64,000 bases of DNA from positions 3,596,001 through 3,660,000 of the forward strand of contig OZ231127.1 of the NCBI GenBank assembly GCA_965153355.1. The letters run 5' to 3'. Positions 1 through 11,436 of this stretch are shown one piece after another. Position 1 is the stretch's first letter. Every line of letters begins with the position of its first letter. The notes beneath the pieces are model-generated. The model was given only the letters and a program-made list of their open reading frames with translations. It made no database searches and was not told where the DNA came from. The DNA is from Flaccisagitta enflata. Taxonomy: Eukaryota; Chaetognatha; Sagittoidea; Aphragmophora. The position numbers were made by a program, and so were the translations under genes.

Positions 1-205
1 TTAGACATACATGATATCTGAAAGTAAAATTTGCATCCACTTGGCAAGAAACTGAGATTTAGCCAATAAAACTGAAGTTGTTTTACTAAAAATCTTTACA
101 AATTTCTTTTTTGTCCACTGACAAGGTGCTGGTCGAAATCATAAGTTTGCATAGAAAATGAAAAAACAAAGAACATAAGTCTCTTCTAAATTTGATTACG
201 AAGAG
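1..205 (-). repeat. Partial copy of family R repeat
   Basis: The sequence matches 32980-33180 closely (the shared core GGTCGAAAT.ATAAGTTTGCA lies at 134-152) and matches 15990-16420 in inverse orientation. It is cut by the window edge and stops before the internal hairpin of the fuller copies. It carries no coding sequence. Confidence 0.75.
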
Positions 206-292
206 CAGGCCTCTTGATCATACTTCTTTGCCGACAAGCAAAAGTTTTCCCCTGAACGTTGCCGATTTAACTAAAGAGTGCAGTGGGGGTAA

Positions 293-457
293 GTGGATGA
301 TAGAGGGGATGTCCTTTCCAATCCAAATTTCGCTACCATGACGCTGTTAGTCGACCTAGGCCCGGCAACTGTTATTAGTCCATGCCAAGCCAATGCCAGC
401 CTTCACCTGCGCACAGTGAACTCAAGTATGAGGATTAAGGCGGGAAATAATCTCCAG
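293..457 (+). CDS. Candidate upstream exon of the IgGFc-binding-domain gene
   Basis: An open stretch of 55 codons ends at CTCCAG|GTAAAG, a good donor, in phase 0. Its product contains SNPNFATMTLLVDLG and ends RIKAGNNLQ. This fits the part of an IgGFc-binding domain just before the segment encoded at 11275, where family members have an 'AG..' turn followed by an '.IP' strand. Two points weaken the call. No strong acceptor with a pyrimidine tract is visible near 293-304, so the 5' edge is uncertain. The donor phase (0) also does not match the acceptor phase of the 11275 exon (1), so a small exon would have to lie between them. The assignment is by position and composition, not a clear motif. 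Confidence 0.35.
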
Positions 458-715
458 GTAAAGGTTCTTTTTCCAATTATTAAATCATCCAGATCCACTT
501 TTGTCGAGTGACTACATGAAACACATGATGATGTTGATATGTTTTACATGCGATTAAGATTTTCTTTTCTTTTTGTTCATCACATAAAGGATTAGATCCC
601 TATTATATTTTTGATTTAATCTCATAGTCTTCAAAAATCTACAAAGTTAGAAAAGACCAGTCATCATAAAACTACAATATGCAAATAATATCAATGCTGA
701 CTGCAATTACCATTA

Positions 716-1057
716 CCGTATTTTCTCCATTTATCGCCCCCCCTCCAATTAACGCCCCCCCTCTTTTTTTTCTCTGGATTGTTGATAAATGGGAAGAAGA
801 AAAGGCAAATTGTCAAAGATTTTGATTTTTTTCAGTGCTTTTTCAGTGCTTTCATTGAAAATAGGCAAAAAAATCATATCAATATCACTTCATTGTACTT
901 TATCTTATAATTTTGATATTTCAAGTAGTATTCATGGTAAAAAACGTTAAATAACAATGTACATTTATATCAAAAGGGGGCGCTAATTGGAGGGTAAAAT
1001 GGCAATGTCATTTTTCAATTTCAAAAGCGCCCGGGGCGCTAATTAGAGAAAATATGG
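716..1057 (+). mobile_element. Family Z TIR element (non-autonomous)
   Basis: The left end CCGTATTTTCTCCATTTATC and the right end, read inversely, CATATTTTCTCTAATTAGC, are related terminal inverted repeats followed by C-rich runs. TA flanks both sides (714-715 and 1058-1059). The right half (GGGGGCGCTAATTGGAGG and AGCGCCCGGGGCGCTAATTA) recurs at 62500-62580 and in decayed form at 45430-45475. No ORF is present, so this is a MITE. The family is also seen as a 1.5-kb nested copy at 61027-62582. Confidence 0.75.
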
Positions 1058-1080
1058 TATGTCCATTTCGATCTTCCCCT

Positions 1081-1265
1081 TCTTTTTTTTTTCTTTTCTT
1101 TCTTCCACTTATTCTTCTTCTTCTTGTTCTTCTTCTTCTTCTTTTTCTTCTTCTTCTTCTTCTTCTTCTTCTTCTTCTTCTTCTTCCATCTTTTGGACCT
1201 GCCGACATCTCCCTTCCCCTGCCGAGAAGCGGCGCTGCTCGCTGCTCCAAAATCAAGAGGCCTGA
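1081..1265 (+). repeat. (CTT)n microsatellite joined to a short dispersed segment
   Basis: A TTC/CTT tract of about 110 bp is followed by a segment with CTGCCGAGAAGCGGCGCTGCT. The same segment occurs inverted at 9575-9630, where it also abuts an (AAG)n tract. The microsatellite therefore seems to have grown from a fixed position beside this segment. Overlapping poly-K, poly-R, poly-S and poly-L frames are artefacts of the repeat. Confidence 0.8.
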
Positions 1266-1436
1266 CGAAGAGAACTATGTTTCTGTAAATGCAAAAAATC
1301 TCCGCTTTTGGCCGTCTCATAATTTCGACCACAGGAAAAAGTTTTTTCTGAGTTTTTTTTCTCTGCAGTTTGGCTGAAGTTTTATAGCTTTCTCGCTCGT
1401 ATGGTTGCATCACTTGCATGTGAGTAAATTCTTTTA

Positions 1437-2946
1437 GTGAGTCACTGTCAATGATCACTTGACGGTATGTTTTCCCCCTCATGTGCTCAAAACCTGTGTA
1501 CCCGATCGTTTTTGATTATTTTTATAATATTTTTACCTAGATCAAAAGAGATTTGGGATCTTTGATCCATTTTATGGACCGCGAGTTCCATTTATTTATC
1601 ACCTCTTCATGGTGGTTGTGGTGAAAATGTTGAAATTCAGTCATTTTGGGCTCAAAATTGGGCCACTTTGCTTTTGAAATTGGACTTAAAATCCATGAGA
1701 TTATGAAACTAGAGCTCAAGAGCTAACCAGTGGTGCAATCTGCATGTTGCTATCATTTTTTGTTAAGATTTGAGTGCTTTTCAAAGATGGAAGGGTATGA
1801 GGGTTTTTTTACCAGATGAATTTAGTGGTCAATTTTGATATTTTTTACAATTTTTCATATATCTCCGCTTTGGATGGACAAATTTATAAGAAATTGGTGA
1901 CCATATTGAAGAGTTTTTGATGCTCTATCTGAATCTGGTAAAATTTTGATCGATACGACCCTCAAAAATTTTGGGAGACTCTAGAAGCAGGTGCTAAAAA
2001 GTGAATTTTTTCACCATTTTGGCTACTTTGGTAAAAAAATTTGGGCACTTCCGAGATAGAAAAAGACAAAAAATTCATGGGCAAATTAAACTACAGTTCA
2101 AGATCTAACCAGTGGTGTAATTGGCATGTCAATATGTTGAAGCATATAGATTTGGCAGAGCTTTTAGGCTCATAATGATCAAAAAATGTCATTTTATCAT
2201 ACCCACCGATCTTTGAAGTTCTGCCAAATCTGTATGCTTCAACATATTGACATGCCGATTGCACCACTGGTTAGCTCTTGAACTGTATTTTAATTTGCCC
2301 ATGAATTTTTTGTCTTTTTCTATCTTGGAAGTGCCCAAATTTTTTGACCAAAGTAGCCAAAATGGTAAAAAAATTCACTTTTTAGCACTTACTTCTAGAG
2401 TCTCCCAAACATTTTGAGGATCATATCGATCAAAAATCTTACCAGATTCAGTTAGAGCATCAAAAACTCTTCAATTTGGTCACCAATTTCATCCAAATTT
2501 GTCCATCCTAAGCGGAGATATATCAAAAATTGTAAAAAGTGTCAAAATTGACCACAAAATTCATTGGGTAAAAAAAACCCTCATACCCTTCCATCTTTGA
2601 AAAGCTCTCAAATCTCAACAAAAAATGTTAGCAACATGCGGATTGCACCACTGGTCAGCTCTTGAGCTCTAGTTTCATAATCTCATGGATTTTGGGTCAA
2701 ATTTCAAAACCCAAGTGGCCCAATTTTGAGCCCAAAGTGACCAGATTTCAACATTTTCACCACAACCACCTTTTAGTGGTGATAAATAAACAGAACTGGC
2801 GGTCCCTAAAATGGATCAAAGATCCCATATCTCTTTTGTTCTAGGTAGTAATGTTATAAAAATAATCAAAAACAATCGGGAACATAGGTTTTGAGCACAT
2901 GAGGGGGAAAACATACTGTCAAATGATCACTGATGAACTCACTTGA
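1437..2946. repeat. 1.5-kb foldback (two arms of about 730 bp, loop of about 50 bp)
   Basis: Sequence from 1437 reads back as the complement from 2946. The TGTTTTCCCCCTCATGTGCT region (1468-1487) pairs with 2902-2921, and the arms stay similar down to GATTTGGCAGAGCT (2151-2164) against its complement at 2219-2232. Inside each arm a shorter motif (CTAACCAGTGGTG, at 1722 and 2106) is itself repeated. A third, decayed arm copy lies at 24620-24880. No coding potential is evident. Transcription of either strand would give a long hairpin RNA (inference). Confidence 0.85.
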
Positions 2947-3686
2947 TGCATCTGCAACAGTTTTCTATGATTTTTACACACAAAATACCACTTTTTTCTG
3001 ATTTTTCCCTGATTATGCAAATTGTCTTCGTCACTTAACATACATAGCTTTAGACCTCTCCCCTGATAAAAATGATGAGAATCCGGCCCCAGCATCGCTT
3101 TGATATCTTGTTGGGACCCCCAATGGAGAATGGGAACAGCTTGGGTAGCGACGAAATTGTATTGATTGTCAGAAAAATTGTTATGATGTGTAGAGTCGTG
3201 GGAAAAATTGTCAATGGTTTCTCGCGAAACTGCCACTTTTTTGCTGCATATTTTGTACCAATTGTGTATTAAATCGCATTCTCGAGTATATTTTAAGGTG
3301 TATATTAACATATTATGTGTAGGGGTGAGGGGATTTATGACGCCGTATTGAACTTAAAGTAGGCTGAAGCGCTCACTGTTTTTCTGGGAGACTTGCCGTC
3401 GTATTAAAATGAACTGATCTTCTCGTAACTCTAACACATGTGCAGAAATTAGGCGGAAAACCACTGATGCAATGAAATCCGAAAAACCCTACTTCCAGTT
3501 CACATTCATTCCTGAGTGGTTGGATCGCGCGATATAAGAAAACTTTTTTTTTCTGAAAATTACTCTAAAACTAAAGGAAACACTTGTTAAAAATATAGTA
3601 GCATAAGTCTCAGTCATCATCAGCACAGAATAATCCCTCATGAGCGCTGAACCAGGTACCAAAGTCATGGTAATGAGGAAAATTAA

Positions 3687-3993
3687 AACAAGGCCAAGTA
3701 GGCCAACGATGCGTCCTCTTTGATTAGATGTTTTTTATGAATGAATTTTTTTTATGAATGAATGTTTCTTTATGAATGAATGTTTTTTTTTATGAAAGAA
3801 TGTTTTTTTATGAATGAATATCATTTTTTGAATCGATAAATGATTTTATTAATCAATTACTGGGTTAGAACCACTTTTCTGTTGAAGTAATTCATGATTT
3901 TGATGTTGTTAATGAATGCGTTACAGACCAACCAACCAAAAGACCAACCAATGGACACAGCCTATTATAGAGATGCGAGGACGCATCTAAAAA
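3687..3993 (+). mobile_element. Family H element, GATGCG subfamily
   Basis: It starts AACAAGGCCAAGTAGGCC and ends with the hairpin AGATGCGAGGACGCATCT (3971-3988) followed by AAAA. The 5' motif GATGCGTCC (3708-3716) is the exact reverse complement of the hairpin's right arm. The internal part includes a TGAATGAATTTTTTTTATGA-type tandem and a short CCAACCAA-type tract. Confidence 0.8.
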
Positions 3994-4112
3994 CGTAAGA
4001 TTCTGTGATTTTTACGAATGCGTTACCGACTGACAGACAGACCGACAGACAGACCGACCAACAGACCAACGGACACAGCCCATTATAGAGATGCGAGGAC
4101 GCATCTAAAAAA
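3994..4112 (+). mobile_element. Extra 3' end of family H in tandem
   Basis: A second (GACNGACC)n tract with ATTATAGAGATGCGAGGACG and the hairpin (to about 4106) follows the first 3' end directly. No second 5' end is present, so the 3' half is duplicated. Confidence 0.7.
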
Positions 4113-4420
4113 CGCCAAAAGCAGTGACAAATTTCAGAGGTAAAATTTTTTCATCAAATGACTATTCAGAATGAAAACTTGGCTATAATTTATTGAAATA
4201 GAGTCTATAGTGAGGTTTAAAACCAAAAACTGACCCATTTCTACATTTTTTCTATTCGTCACCCCACCCTAAATTTGTGTCTTTTAATCTTATTTGCATG
4301 CAGTTGGCCCAGTGACATGAAATTTGAACTGCAGTCCCCTGAAACCTTTGGGCTATTACAGTTAAAATTTCATCATGCTAGACAGACTAGAAGTATGCCT
4401 TTCATTCTTTTTTTGAAATA

Positions 4421-4596
4421 CAGTGGAACCCCGCAATAACAGCCTCGCTTTTAAAGGTTCCCCATCAATAAAGGTCAATATTTGGAGATCCCAATTGCTA
4501 GTTTTTAATGTGATTTCACCTCTCTTTAAAGGTTATCCTGAAATAAAGGTGAAAAATCTTCAGTCCCAATGGGACTGATGAGGCGGAGTCTCACTG
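4421..4596 (+). mobile_element. 176-bp MITE with TA duplication (Tigger/pogo-like ends)
   Basis: The ends CAGTGGAACCCCGC and, inversely, CAGTGAGACTCCGC are flanked by TA at 4419-4420 and 4597-4598. CAGTG-AAC-CC-CG ends are typical of Tigger/pogo-type elements. It has no ORF. Confidence 0.7.
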
Positions 4597-4674
4597 TATT
4601 GGTTTTCCGCCTACTTTTTGGGTACACTTAAACAACCATCTGTCGATCTTTTGTTTTTAAGACTTTTTAAGCGG

Positions 4675-5453
4675 TTTTGGGCAGCGGCGAAAGGGACAAG
4701 TCTGTAGAACACAGGGAATCTGTCAGTCGTCCGTCTCTGTCCGTCCGTCCGTCCGTCCATCCGTCCCCAGCCCCACCCTAGCCGTCTCCTTTGGGGCCCA
4801 AATCAAACCATGGCCCAAATCCAGCAAATGGTCCAAATCTACCAAAATTGGCCAAATCCAGGCAAAATGGCCTAGGACCAGGTAAAATGGGCCTTATCTG
4901 GCTAGAAAACCTGAATTCTGGCCTGAGTTCTATCATCTTGGCCCCTTAAACTTAGATTCTGGCTCCAAAAACCCACATCCAAGCCTTAGAGACCCAGATC
5001 CTGACCTTTGGGACCCAGATTCTGACCTCCAAGACCTAGGTGCTGGCCTAAAAGACCTAAATCCTAGCCTCAGAGGACCAAATCCTGACCTCAGAAACTG
5101 AAATCCTTGCCTCTGAGACCAAGAAATTGGTCTCTGAGACCCAGATTCTGGCCTCAGAGACCCAGATCCTGGCCTGCTCCTGCCTCAACTTAACCTACAA
5201 ACTATACAAAAATGGCAAGGGTACCATTGTCCATATTCTGCCTTTTGTCAGTTCTCCTTGATATTCAATGAAAATTTGAATAACAGGGCATCCTGGACAG
5301 AAGGAAGGCAAACAGGACGGACGGACGAACGGATGGACGTACGGACAGATTCCCCTGTGTTCTACAGGACTTTGTCTCCTTCGGGGCCGCTGCCCTGCTC
5401 CCTCTCAACCTTCATCACTTCCTACTCAAGCAGGGCACGGGTACCGCTGACCA
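4675..5453 (+). mobile_element. Family G element
   Basis: It starts TTTTGGGCAGCGG, then has a TGTAGAACACAGGG block, a (GTCC)n tract (4738-4767), a degenerate minisatellite of about 20 bp (CCCAGATCCTGGCCTCAGAG type, 4900-5175), an inverted copy of the first block (CCCTGTGTTCTACAGGAC), a CCCTGCT...AGCAGGG hairpin and the terminus GGGTACCGCTGACCA. It is nearly the same as the copy at 24882-25657. Confidence 0.8.
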
Positions 5454-5482
5454 GTTACTGCCTTTGGGCTGCTATTTAAATT

Positions 5483-5570
5483 AGGGTTAGGGGTGGGTTT
5501 AGGGTTAGGGTTAGGGTTGGGGATAGTTTTAGGGTTAAGGTTAGGGACAAGGTTAGCTTTAGGGCTAAGG
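5483..5570 (+). repeat. Interstitial telomere-like (TTAGGG)n block
   Basis: Degenerate TTAGGG, TTAGGGG and TAAGGT units are followed by TTGGCTGGGTTTTATGTGTTA. The block and its unique flank recur inverted at 30770-30925, so it is carried by a dispersed repeat and is not a chromosome end. Confidence 0.75.
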
Positions 5571-5689
5571 GTTGGCTGGGTTTTATGTGTTACGACCCGA
5601 AGCTATTCGAATTAAATTCGCTCTGGCGGAGGATTCTGAACAAAAAACAAAATCGTTCAGAGACTCAGTCAGCAGCTCCAATTTTTGCA

Positions 5690-5850
5690 CATGTGTAACG
5701 CGACTCTACAACCCGCTTTGCCCGTCCGTCCATCCGTTCGTCCATCTTACTTATTTCTTTTACAGGCTATTTTTGCATTACTGCCTTTGCCCAAATGTCC
5801 TAGTGACCTTCTCCTTCGCTGCTCCTGACTTGACTAGGGTATTCGAGAAT
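5690..5850 (-). mobile_element. Decayed family H fragment
   Basis: CGCGACTCTACAACCCGCTT is followed by a (GTCC)n tract, as in the inverse orientation of family H. The AACAAGGCC end is not recognisable. Confidence 0.5.
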
Positions 5851-6334
5851 CCAGCCTTGTTAAAAATGTGGCTCGAAAGATTCGACTAGGAATTGAGGTT
5901 TTAAAGGCGGGAGGAATGTGATGAGTCTATTAGCAAAGATTAACAATGATAACAAAATTTGTGTGTGCGTGTGAGAGTGTCTGAGTGGTATAGATAAAAC
6001 ACTTAAAAAAGAATCTAGAGTAATTGTCCAAAAAATATTCGCCTGAATATTTTAGTCGAAAAACAATATTTCTTCCTTGTATTGCGAGAGATGCGCTGTT
6101 TGGAAGGAAAATCTTTTCTGATTATCTATCATTTAGAAACCACTTGTAATCGTTGAAGGTTTTTGAAAGCTGTTCATGCAAACAACGATGGTAACGATGA
6201 AGAACACCTTTTTCTTGATGTTTTTCATATGTTTCGTTCCGTTCCTAATCATCGGACAGCCGGACGCTGATTTTGGTAATTATTTATTTCAATTTATTTA
6301 CAGGGAACCTCTATAAAGGGATTGAATATCAACA

Positions 6335-6506
6335 ATGCCGGAAACACGGCCAATACCAGTTGCGGACGGGTGGGCAGGGGCGGAAATGCGTGTTTCCCAC
6401 TTTTCAACTCGATGACCCCGGATGGACCAACGGACGACGGACGGACGGACGGACGGACAGACGGACGGACAAAGCCTCTTATAGAGTTGCGAGTCCGCAA
6501 CTAAAA
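6335..6506 (+). mobile_element. Family H element, GTTGCG subfamily
   Basis: The 5' motif AGTTGCGGAC (6358-6367) is exactly complementary to GTCCGCAACT (6493-6502), which is the right arm of the terminal hairpin. A (GACG)n tract lies between them, and the element ends CTAAAAAG. The GTGGGCAGGGGCGG block is shared with the GTCGCG subfamily. Confidence 0.85.
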
Positions 6507-6571
6507 AGACCAGTCTAACTTGACCACATGTAAAGCATGTACCTAAGATACCGTAAGTAGAAAATACAGCT

Positions 6572-6792
<221 letters not shown>

Positions 6793-6913
6793 AGTGCGAC
6801 TCGATCATTTTGGCAAAAACTTCACGTTGGCGTTTATGACAAATGGTACTTGAATTTAATAAATGGCATATTGATGATATCATACTGATGACTATGTCAT
6901 CTTTAACAATAAT

Positions 6914-7138
6914 TAGTTGCTTGCGGGCTGGCAGGGGCAATAATGCAGGTGCGCGGTGGGCAGTGGTAGTATCAGAGTGGGCGGGGGATGTGATGTGGCT
7001 GGGCAGGGGCAGTATAGCTCAGAAATATTTATTCCGGCTGATTTCGCGCCGTCCAAATTTTCGCGTTTCGGACACACAGACAGACAGACAGACCATGGGA
7101 CATACCCTCTTATAGAGTCGCTTAGCAAGCGACTAAAA
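6914..7138 (+). mobile_element. Family H element, GTCGCTT subfamily
   Basis: The 5' AGTTGCTTGC matches the complement of the 3' GCAAGCGACT with one difference that still pairs as G-T. A (CAGA)n tract and CCTCTTATAGAGTCGC precede the terminal hairpin and CTAAAAA. Confidence 0.75.
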
Positions 7139-7185
7139 ACGTAACCTAACCATCAAACCCGGCGTGTGCATGTGTGAAGAGTACT

Positions 7186-7598
7186 AGATCTTGACTTCGT
7201 AAAATCTCAAGTCGAGATCACAAATTGTCCTCTGATCCTCTTGATCACGGATATCCAACCTTAATCCCATCAGATCTTTGGTTGGGATCACAAGCTGTCT
7301 TAGGATCATCTTGATCTTGACTTTATTCTCATAAAATGTCGGGCCAAGATCACATATCATCTTCCGATCCTGTTGATCTTCCGGACCTGTTGGTCTTATC
7401 CTTAATCCCATAAACTCTCAGGTCGAGATCACAAGTTATCATCGGATCCTCTTGATCTTGACCTAAATCCCATTAACTCTCAGATCGAGATCACAGATTG
7501 TCTTCTGATCCTCTTGATCTTGACCTTGTTTTTGTAAACTCTCAGGTCGAGATCACAAATTATCTTCTGATCCTCTTGATCACGGATATTTGAAGATT
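7186..7598 (+). repeat. About 62-bp tandem repeat, roughly six copies
   Basis: Units share GATCCTCTTGATCTTGAC and CTCTCAGGTCGAGATCAC. Copies differ by short indels and a variant GGATATCC. It has no coding constraint. Confidence 0.85.
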
Positions 7599-7599
7599 T

Positions 7600-8560
7600 T
7601 TGTCACGACGGAAAAACAGACGACTAAAGTCGAAGTCACGATCCCGATTCTCAATGAATTCGTCAGCGTCACTGTTGACCGTGAGTAAAGTCCACGATAA
7701 GTTTCTAACCTGCTATGTCGATCTGTCTGTCTGTCCATCTGTTCATCCATCAACGCAACTGTTGACCGTGAGTAGAAACCATGATAAATCTTAACCTGCT
7801 ATATTGGTCTGTCTGTCCGTTGGTCTGTTCATCTTTCAGCGCCACCATTGACCATGAGTAAAAACCACAATGACTGCATATAATGCATAACCCGCCATGT
7901 CGGTCTGTCTGTCCGTCGGTCTGTTCATCTTTCAGCGCCACCATTGACCATGAGTAAAAACCACAATGACTGCATACCTCGCTTTGTTTGTATGTCTGTC
8001 CATCAGTCTGGTCATCCATCACCACCATCGTCAATAGTGTGTAAATACCACAATGACTTCACAACCTGCTATGTTGATCCGTCTGTCCGCCGGTCCGTTC
8101 ATCCGTCAGCTCCACCATTGGCTGTGAGTAAATACCACAATGACTGTGTAACCCGCTTTGTCGGTCCGTCTGTCCATCAGTCTGTTCATCCACCGCCATT
8201 ATCAACCATAAGTAAATACCACAATGACTTCATAACTTGCTATGTCGGTCTGTCTGTCCGTCGGTCTGTTCATATGTCTGCGCCACCGTCAACCGTAAGC
8301 AGAAACCACAATGACGCTTTAACTCTTTTTATGGGTCTGTCTGTCATGTCTGTCTGACATGTCTGTCATTTTGATCATTAATCTGCGCAACCGCAGACTG
8401 TATGTAAAGACCACAATGACTGTGTAACCCACTATGTCGGTCTGTCTGTCCGTCGGTCTGTTCATCTGTCAGCGCCACCGTCGTAAATACCACAATGACT
8501 CTGTAACCCGCTATCATCGCTATCAGAGCCACCTTCCACCATGAGCAAACACCAAAAGGG
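7600..8560 (+). repeat. About 85-95-bp satellite with internal GTCN tetranucleotide tracts
   Basis: About ten units share CACCATTGACCATGAGTAAA, CCACAATGACT and a GTCTGTCTGTCCGTCGGTCT tract. The unit looks like an H-type (GTCN)n core that has been tandemly amplified. Stop-free frames across it are due to the repetition. Confidence 0.8.
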
Positions 8561-8565
8561 TTCTA

Positions 8566-9525
8566 ACCTTGGGGAAATAAAAAATGGCGGAATTTTGAAA
8601 ACTAATTCTATCTACCTTAAATTGCGAAAAACTAATTAAAATCGGTGATGTTTAGAAAGCTCTTTGAAAGATCTTTCATTTGAGTCGTGTCTGGAAACTC
8701 TGGCTCAAACCGTTTAAAAGTTAGAGCTATTTAAATGAGACTACCCCTTTTCTGCTCTGTCCTCATGTGAAGAATGATTGCTCAAAAAAAAATATCCAAA
8801 AACCATAGTAAAACTTCTCTGATTTAGATGAAATTTGAACTGAAAGCGATACATACCTTCATCTAACAGCTCCTAAAAAATTATCCAAATCGGACAATTT
8901 TTTCTATCCTTTTTATCATGAGAAAGATTTGGAAATTTTCAAGAAAAACCCGAGGTAATGAGATAACAACCTGTTTCTTTTTAAATCATTTTGACTATGA
9001 AAATTTGATAAAAATCACATCAAATTCATGATGGTTTTTAAGCTCTGGGAAAGATGTTTAGGCTGGATCATCAAAGAAAATGTTTTGTCAAAACAGTAGA
9101 GAAATATATGCAACTGAAGCAAAGGATGTCAATTTTGGTCTGTTTCTCTAAGTTCTGGAATAAAAAAGTATGAAAACCATAGTAAAAATCATCCGATCAA
9201 CACAAAAATTTAATTGGTGTGAGATGACATACAAGCTAGTTACCACTTAAAATTTTGTGGCAATCGGATTAAGTCTTCTATCTTTATTGTGACTTAGAAT
9301 TTTTTCCCAATTCCTTTCCATTGAGATACGGGCAGAGCAGAAAATGAGTAGTCTTATTCAAATCACTGTAGCTTCCAAACCATTTGAGCTAGAATTTCCA
9401 AAAACAACTCAAATGAAAGATCTTTCAAAGAGCTTTCCAGGCATCACCAATTTTAACCTATTTTTCTTACGTTAAGGTTCAGAAGAGAGGTTTTAAAAAT
9501 CCGCCATTTTTTATTTCCCCAAGGT
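8566..9525 (+). mobile_element. Family M TIR element, uninterrupted copy (960 bp)
   Basis: The terminal inverted repeats begin ACCTTGGGGAAATAAAAAAT and continue with GGCGGA. TA flanks both ends (8564-8565 and 9526-9527). It has no ORF. It is the intact reference for the heavily interrupted inverse copy at 55970-58473 and so supplies empty sites for three later insertions. Confidence 0.9.
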
Positions 9526-9529
9526 TATG

Positions 9530-9870
9530 TCACGTGCTATGAACACGCTTTGCTGGTCTGCAGGCTTCTTGATTTTTGAGCAGCAAGCAGCGCCGCTTCT
9601 CGGCAGGGAAAGGGATATGCTGGCAGGTTCCAAGAAGAAGAAGAAGAAGAAGAAGAAGAAGAAGAAAAGAAAAGAAAAGAAAAAGAAAAGAAGTAAGAAT
9701 AAAAAAGAAGAAAGAAGAAGAAGAGAAGAAGAAGAAGAAGAAGAAGAAAGAGAAAAAGAAGATGAAGAAAAAGAAGAAGAAGAAGAAGAAGAAGAGAAGA
9801 AGAGAAGAAGAAGAAGAAGAAGAGAAGAAGAGGAGGAAGATGAAGAAGAAGAAGAAGAACAAGCCCGACC
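9530..9870 (+). repeat. Family H-like fragment and (GAA)n microsatellite
   Basis: GTCACGTGCTATGAACACGC resembles a decayed inverse H end. It is followed by the dispersed segment seen at 1195-1265 (inverted) and then a GAA/AGA tract of about 230 bp. Poly-K, poly-E and poly-S frames here are not genes. Confidence 0.75.
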
Positions 9871-10017
9871 GGGCAAAGAAGCGTCCGGACTGTGTCTTTG
9901 CATGTATTGATCATGTGACATATATATGGAAAGACAGATGGACGAACAGACGGGTGAATCGACAAAGAGGTAAAGGAGGCTCTATAAACATGTTGGTTAA
10001 TCATTTGTTTTCAGTAA

Positions 10018-10145
10018 AGGATCTTACCACGGCCAAAAACAGCCGAGAAACGCGGTTTTTGCACATGCGTAACGGAGCGACTGATGGACGGACAGACGGA
10101 CAGACCCTCTTATAGAGATGCGTTCCTGACGGACGCATCTAAAAA
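10018..10145 (+). mobile_element. Family H element, short
   Basis: GACGGACAGACGGACAGACC and CTCTTATAGAGATGCG lead to the terminal stem ATGCGTCC...GGACGCAT-like (10119-10139) and CTAAAAA. The 5' end is poorly defined. Confidence 0.65.
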
Positions 10146-10276
10146 GAAGAAAAAAGAAGAAAAAGAAGAAGATGTTACCCCTATACCCCTCACCAGGGGA
10201 AAGGAAAACTCAAGTATATACAGGAATGTAAAGAAGGGGAAGAGGAGGAAAACGGAGAAAAAGATGAAAAAAAAGA

Positions 10277-10402
10277 ACAGGGCCAAGTAAGCCAATAAGG
10301 TGCGACGTGTGGATCGTCGAACGAATGCGTTACCCGACCGACCAACCAACCAACCAACTGACGGACATAGCCAGTTAAAGAGGTGCTTTGTCGCACCTAG
10401 AA
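10277..10402 (+). mobile_element. Family H element, GGTGC subfamily
   Basis: AACAGGGCCAAGTAAGCC is followed by AGGTGCGAC (10298-10306), the exact complement of GTCGCACCT (10390-10398) in the terminal hairpin AGGTGCTTTGTCGCACCT. A CCAACCAACC tract lies between them. Confidence 0.8.
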
Positions 10403-11274
10403 ATATGAAGATCGAAATAAAGGCTATTCCAGTTAGCACTGACATCATTTGCATATTGCAGTTTTATGATAAATGTTCCATTGCAACTTAGTTGATTTGC
10501 AAAGACTGTCAGTTTTACTAATAACTACGACTCGCACTTAATACTTATTGTTGTGAACCAAAAAATGAAATTCTTAGTTGCATGTAAAACTTACAAACAT
10601 TGTCATGTGTCTCATGTAGCCTCCCGCAAAAATGTTTATATCGATGCTACAAGATTTACAAAAACTTTGTGCACATGTAAAATTGTTTTTTCGACCCACG
10701 CCGCAGCGGAGCTTAGCGATGGCTCGGCGGAAATTCCAAGACTGCCGCTCGGTCTCAGTATCGGCTATCGAGGGCTGGAAATCCGAGTATTCGACCTCTT
10801 TCTAAAAAATACCAGTCCTAAAGTCGGCAGTGTTCAGTGTTCAAATTTTTTGCTTGTCGGCAGAAAGTAAGAATCAAGAGGACTGCTGGTCTGTCAGTCA
10901 GTAAATTGGTTAGCCCATTGGTCGGTCCGTCCACTCGGTAATACATTTACGTCCAAAACATGTTATGCATTTCATGTCATCAACCCCCATCTATTCTGGG
11001 GGTGTTTCTAGTCAGAGACAATCGCGTTTTCAACGGGCCCCTTGGTCGCTCGCTACATTCATTCGCTGCGACTGCACACTCTGCTCACTCACTCTGCAGC
11101 GCTACGCTTTGCTAGGTGCCGTTTATGGGCTCGCTCACTCACTTTGCTCACTCACCTGGCTCACTCTCTCGTGGGACAGTTAAAATTCATTAATATGTGT
11201 TCACACTGTTAACGCGTTCAACGTGAACAAACGCATATTTTATCTTCACTAGAAACACGCCCTTTTTCTTTCAG

Positions 11275-11436
11275 CTCATGACTTGTGGGAGTATGAGATA
11301 CCCAAACCTGACAAAGTTCGCATTTCAAGAAGTGATTGGGGCAAAAATGTGCCTAAAGTGGTTTACGTCAATGCTGATCACGACATTGGAGTCTACGCCA
11401 TCAATAGAAGGAACAAAACCACTGATGGGTTTCTAG
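11275..11436 (+). CDS. IgGFc-binding-domain exon A
   Basis: The acceptor CCTTTTTCTTTCAG|CT is strong and the donor is CTAG|GTTTGT. The exon enters in phase 1, has 53 whole codons and leaves in phase 1. The product includes KVVYVNADHDIGVYAINRR and ends TTDGFL, matching the IgGFc-binding domain core strand ('..V..D.DI.VY.IN....STD.FL') found in FCGBP-type proteins. The last G joins CG of the next exon to give the Ala of '.FLALP.D', as in the family. Family members are secreted or membrane-anchored adhesive or mucosal proteins. The ligand here is unknown. Confidence 0.85.
   Translation, partial: LMTCGSMRYPNLTKFAFQEVIGAKMCLKWFTSMLITTLESTPSIEGTKPLMGF

Noticed and set aside
5483-5570. True telomere or recent chromosome fusion
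   Set aside because: The block is short, degenerate, surrounded by normal sequence, and an inverse copy with the same flank exists at 30770.
6273-6518. Small protein genes over GACGGACGG tracts (Arg/Thr/Asp-rich frames)
   Set aside because: They coincide with family H elements in many places, and frames differ between copies.
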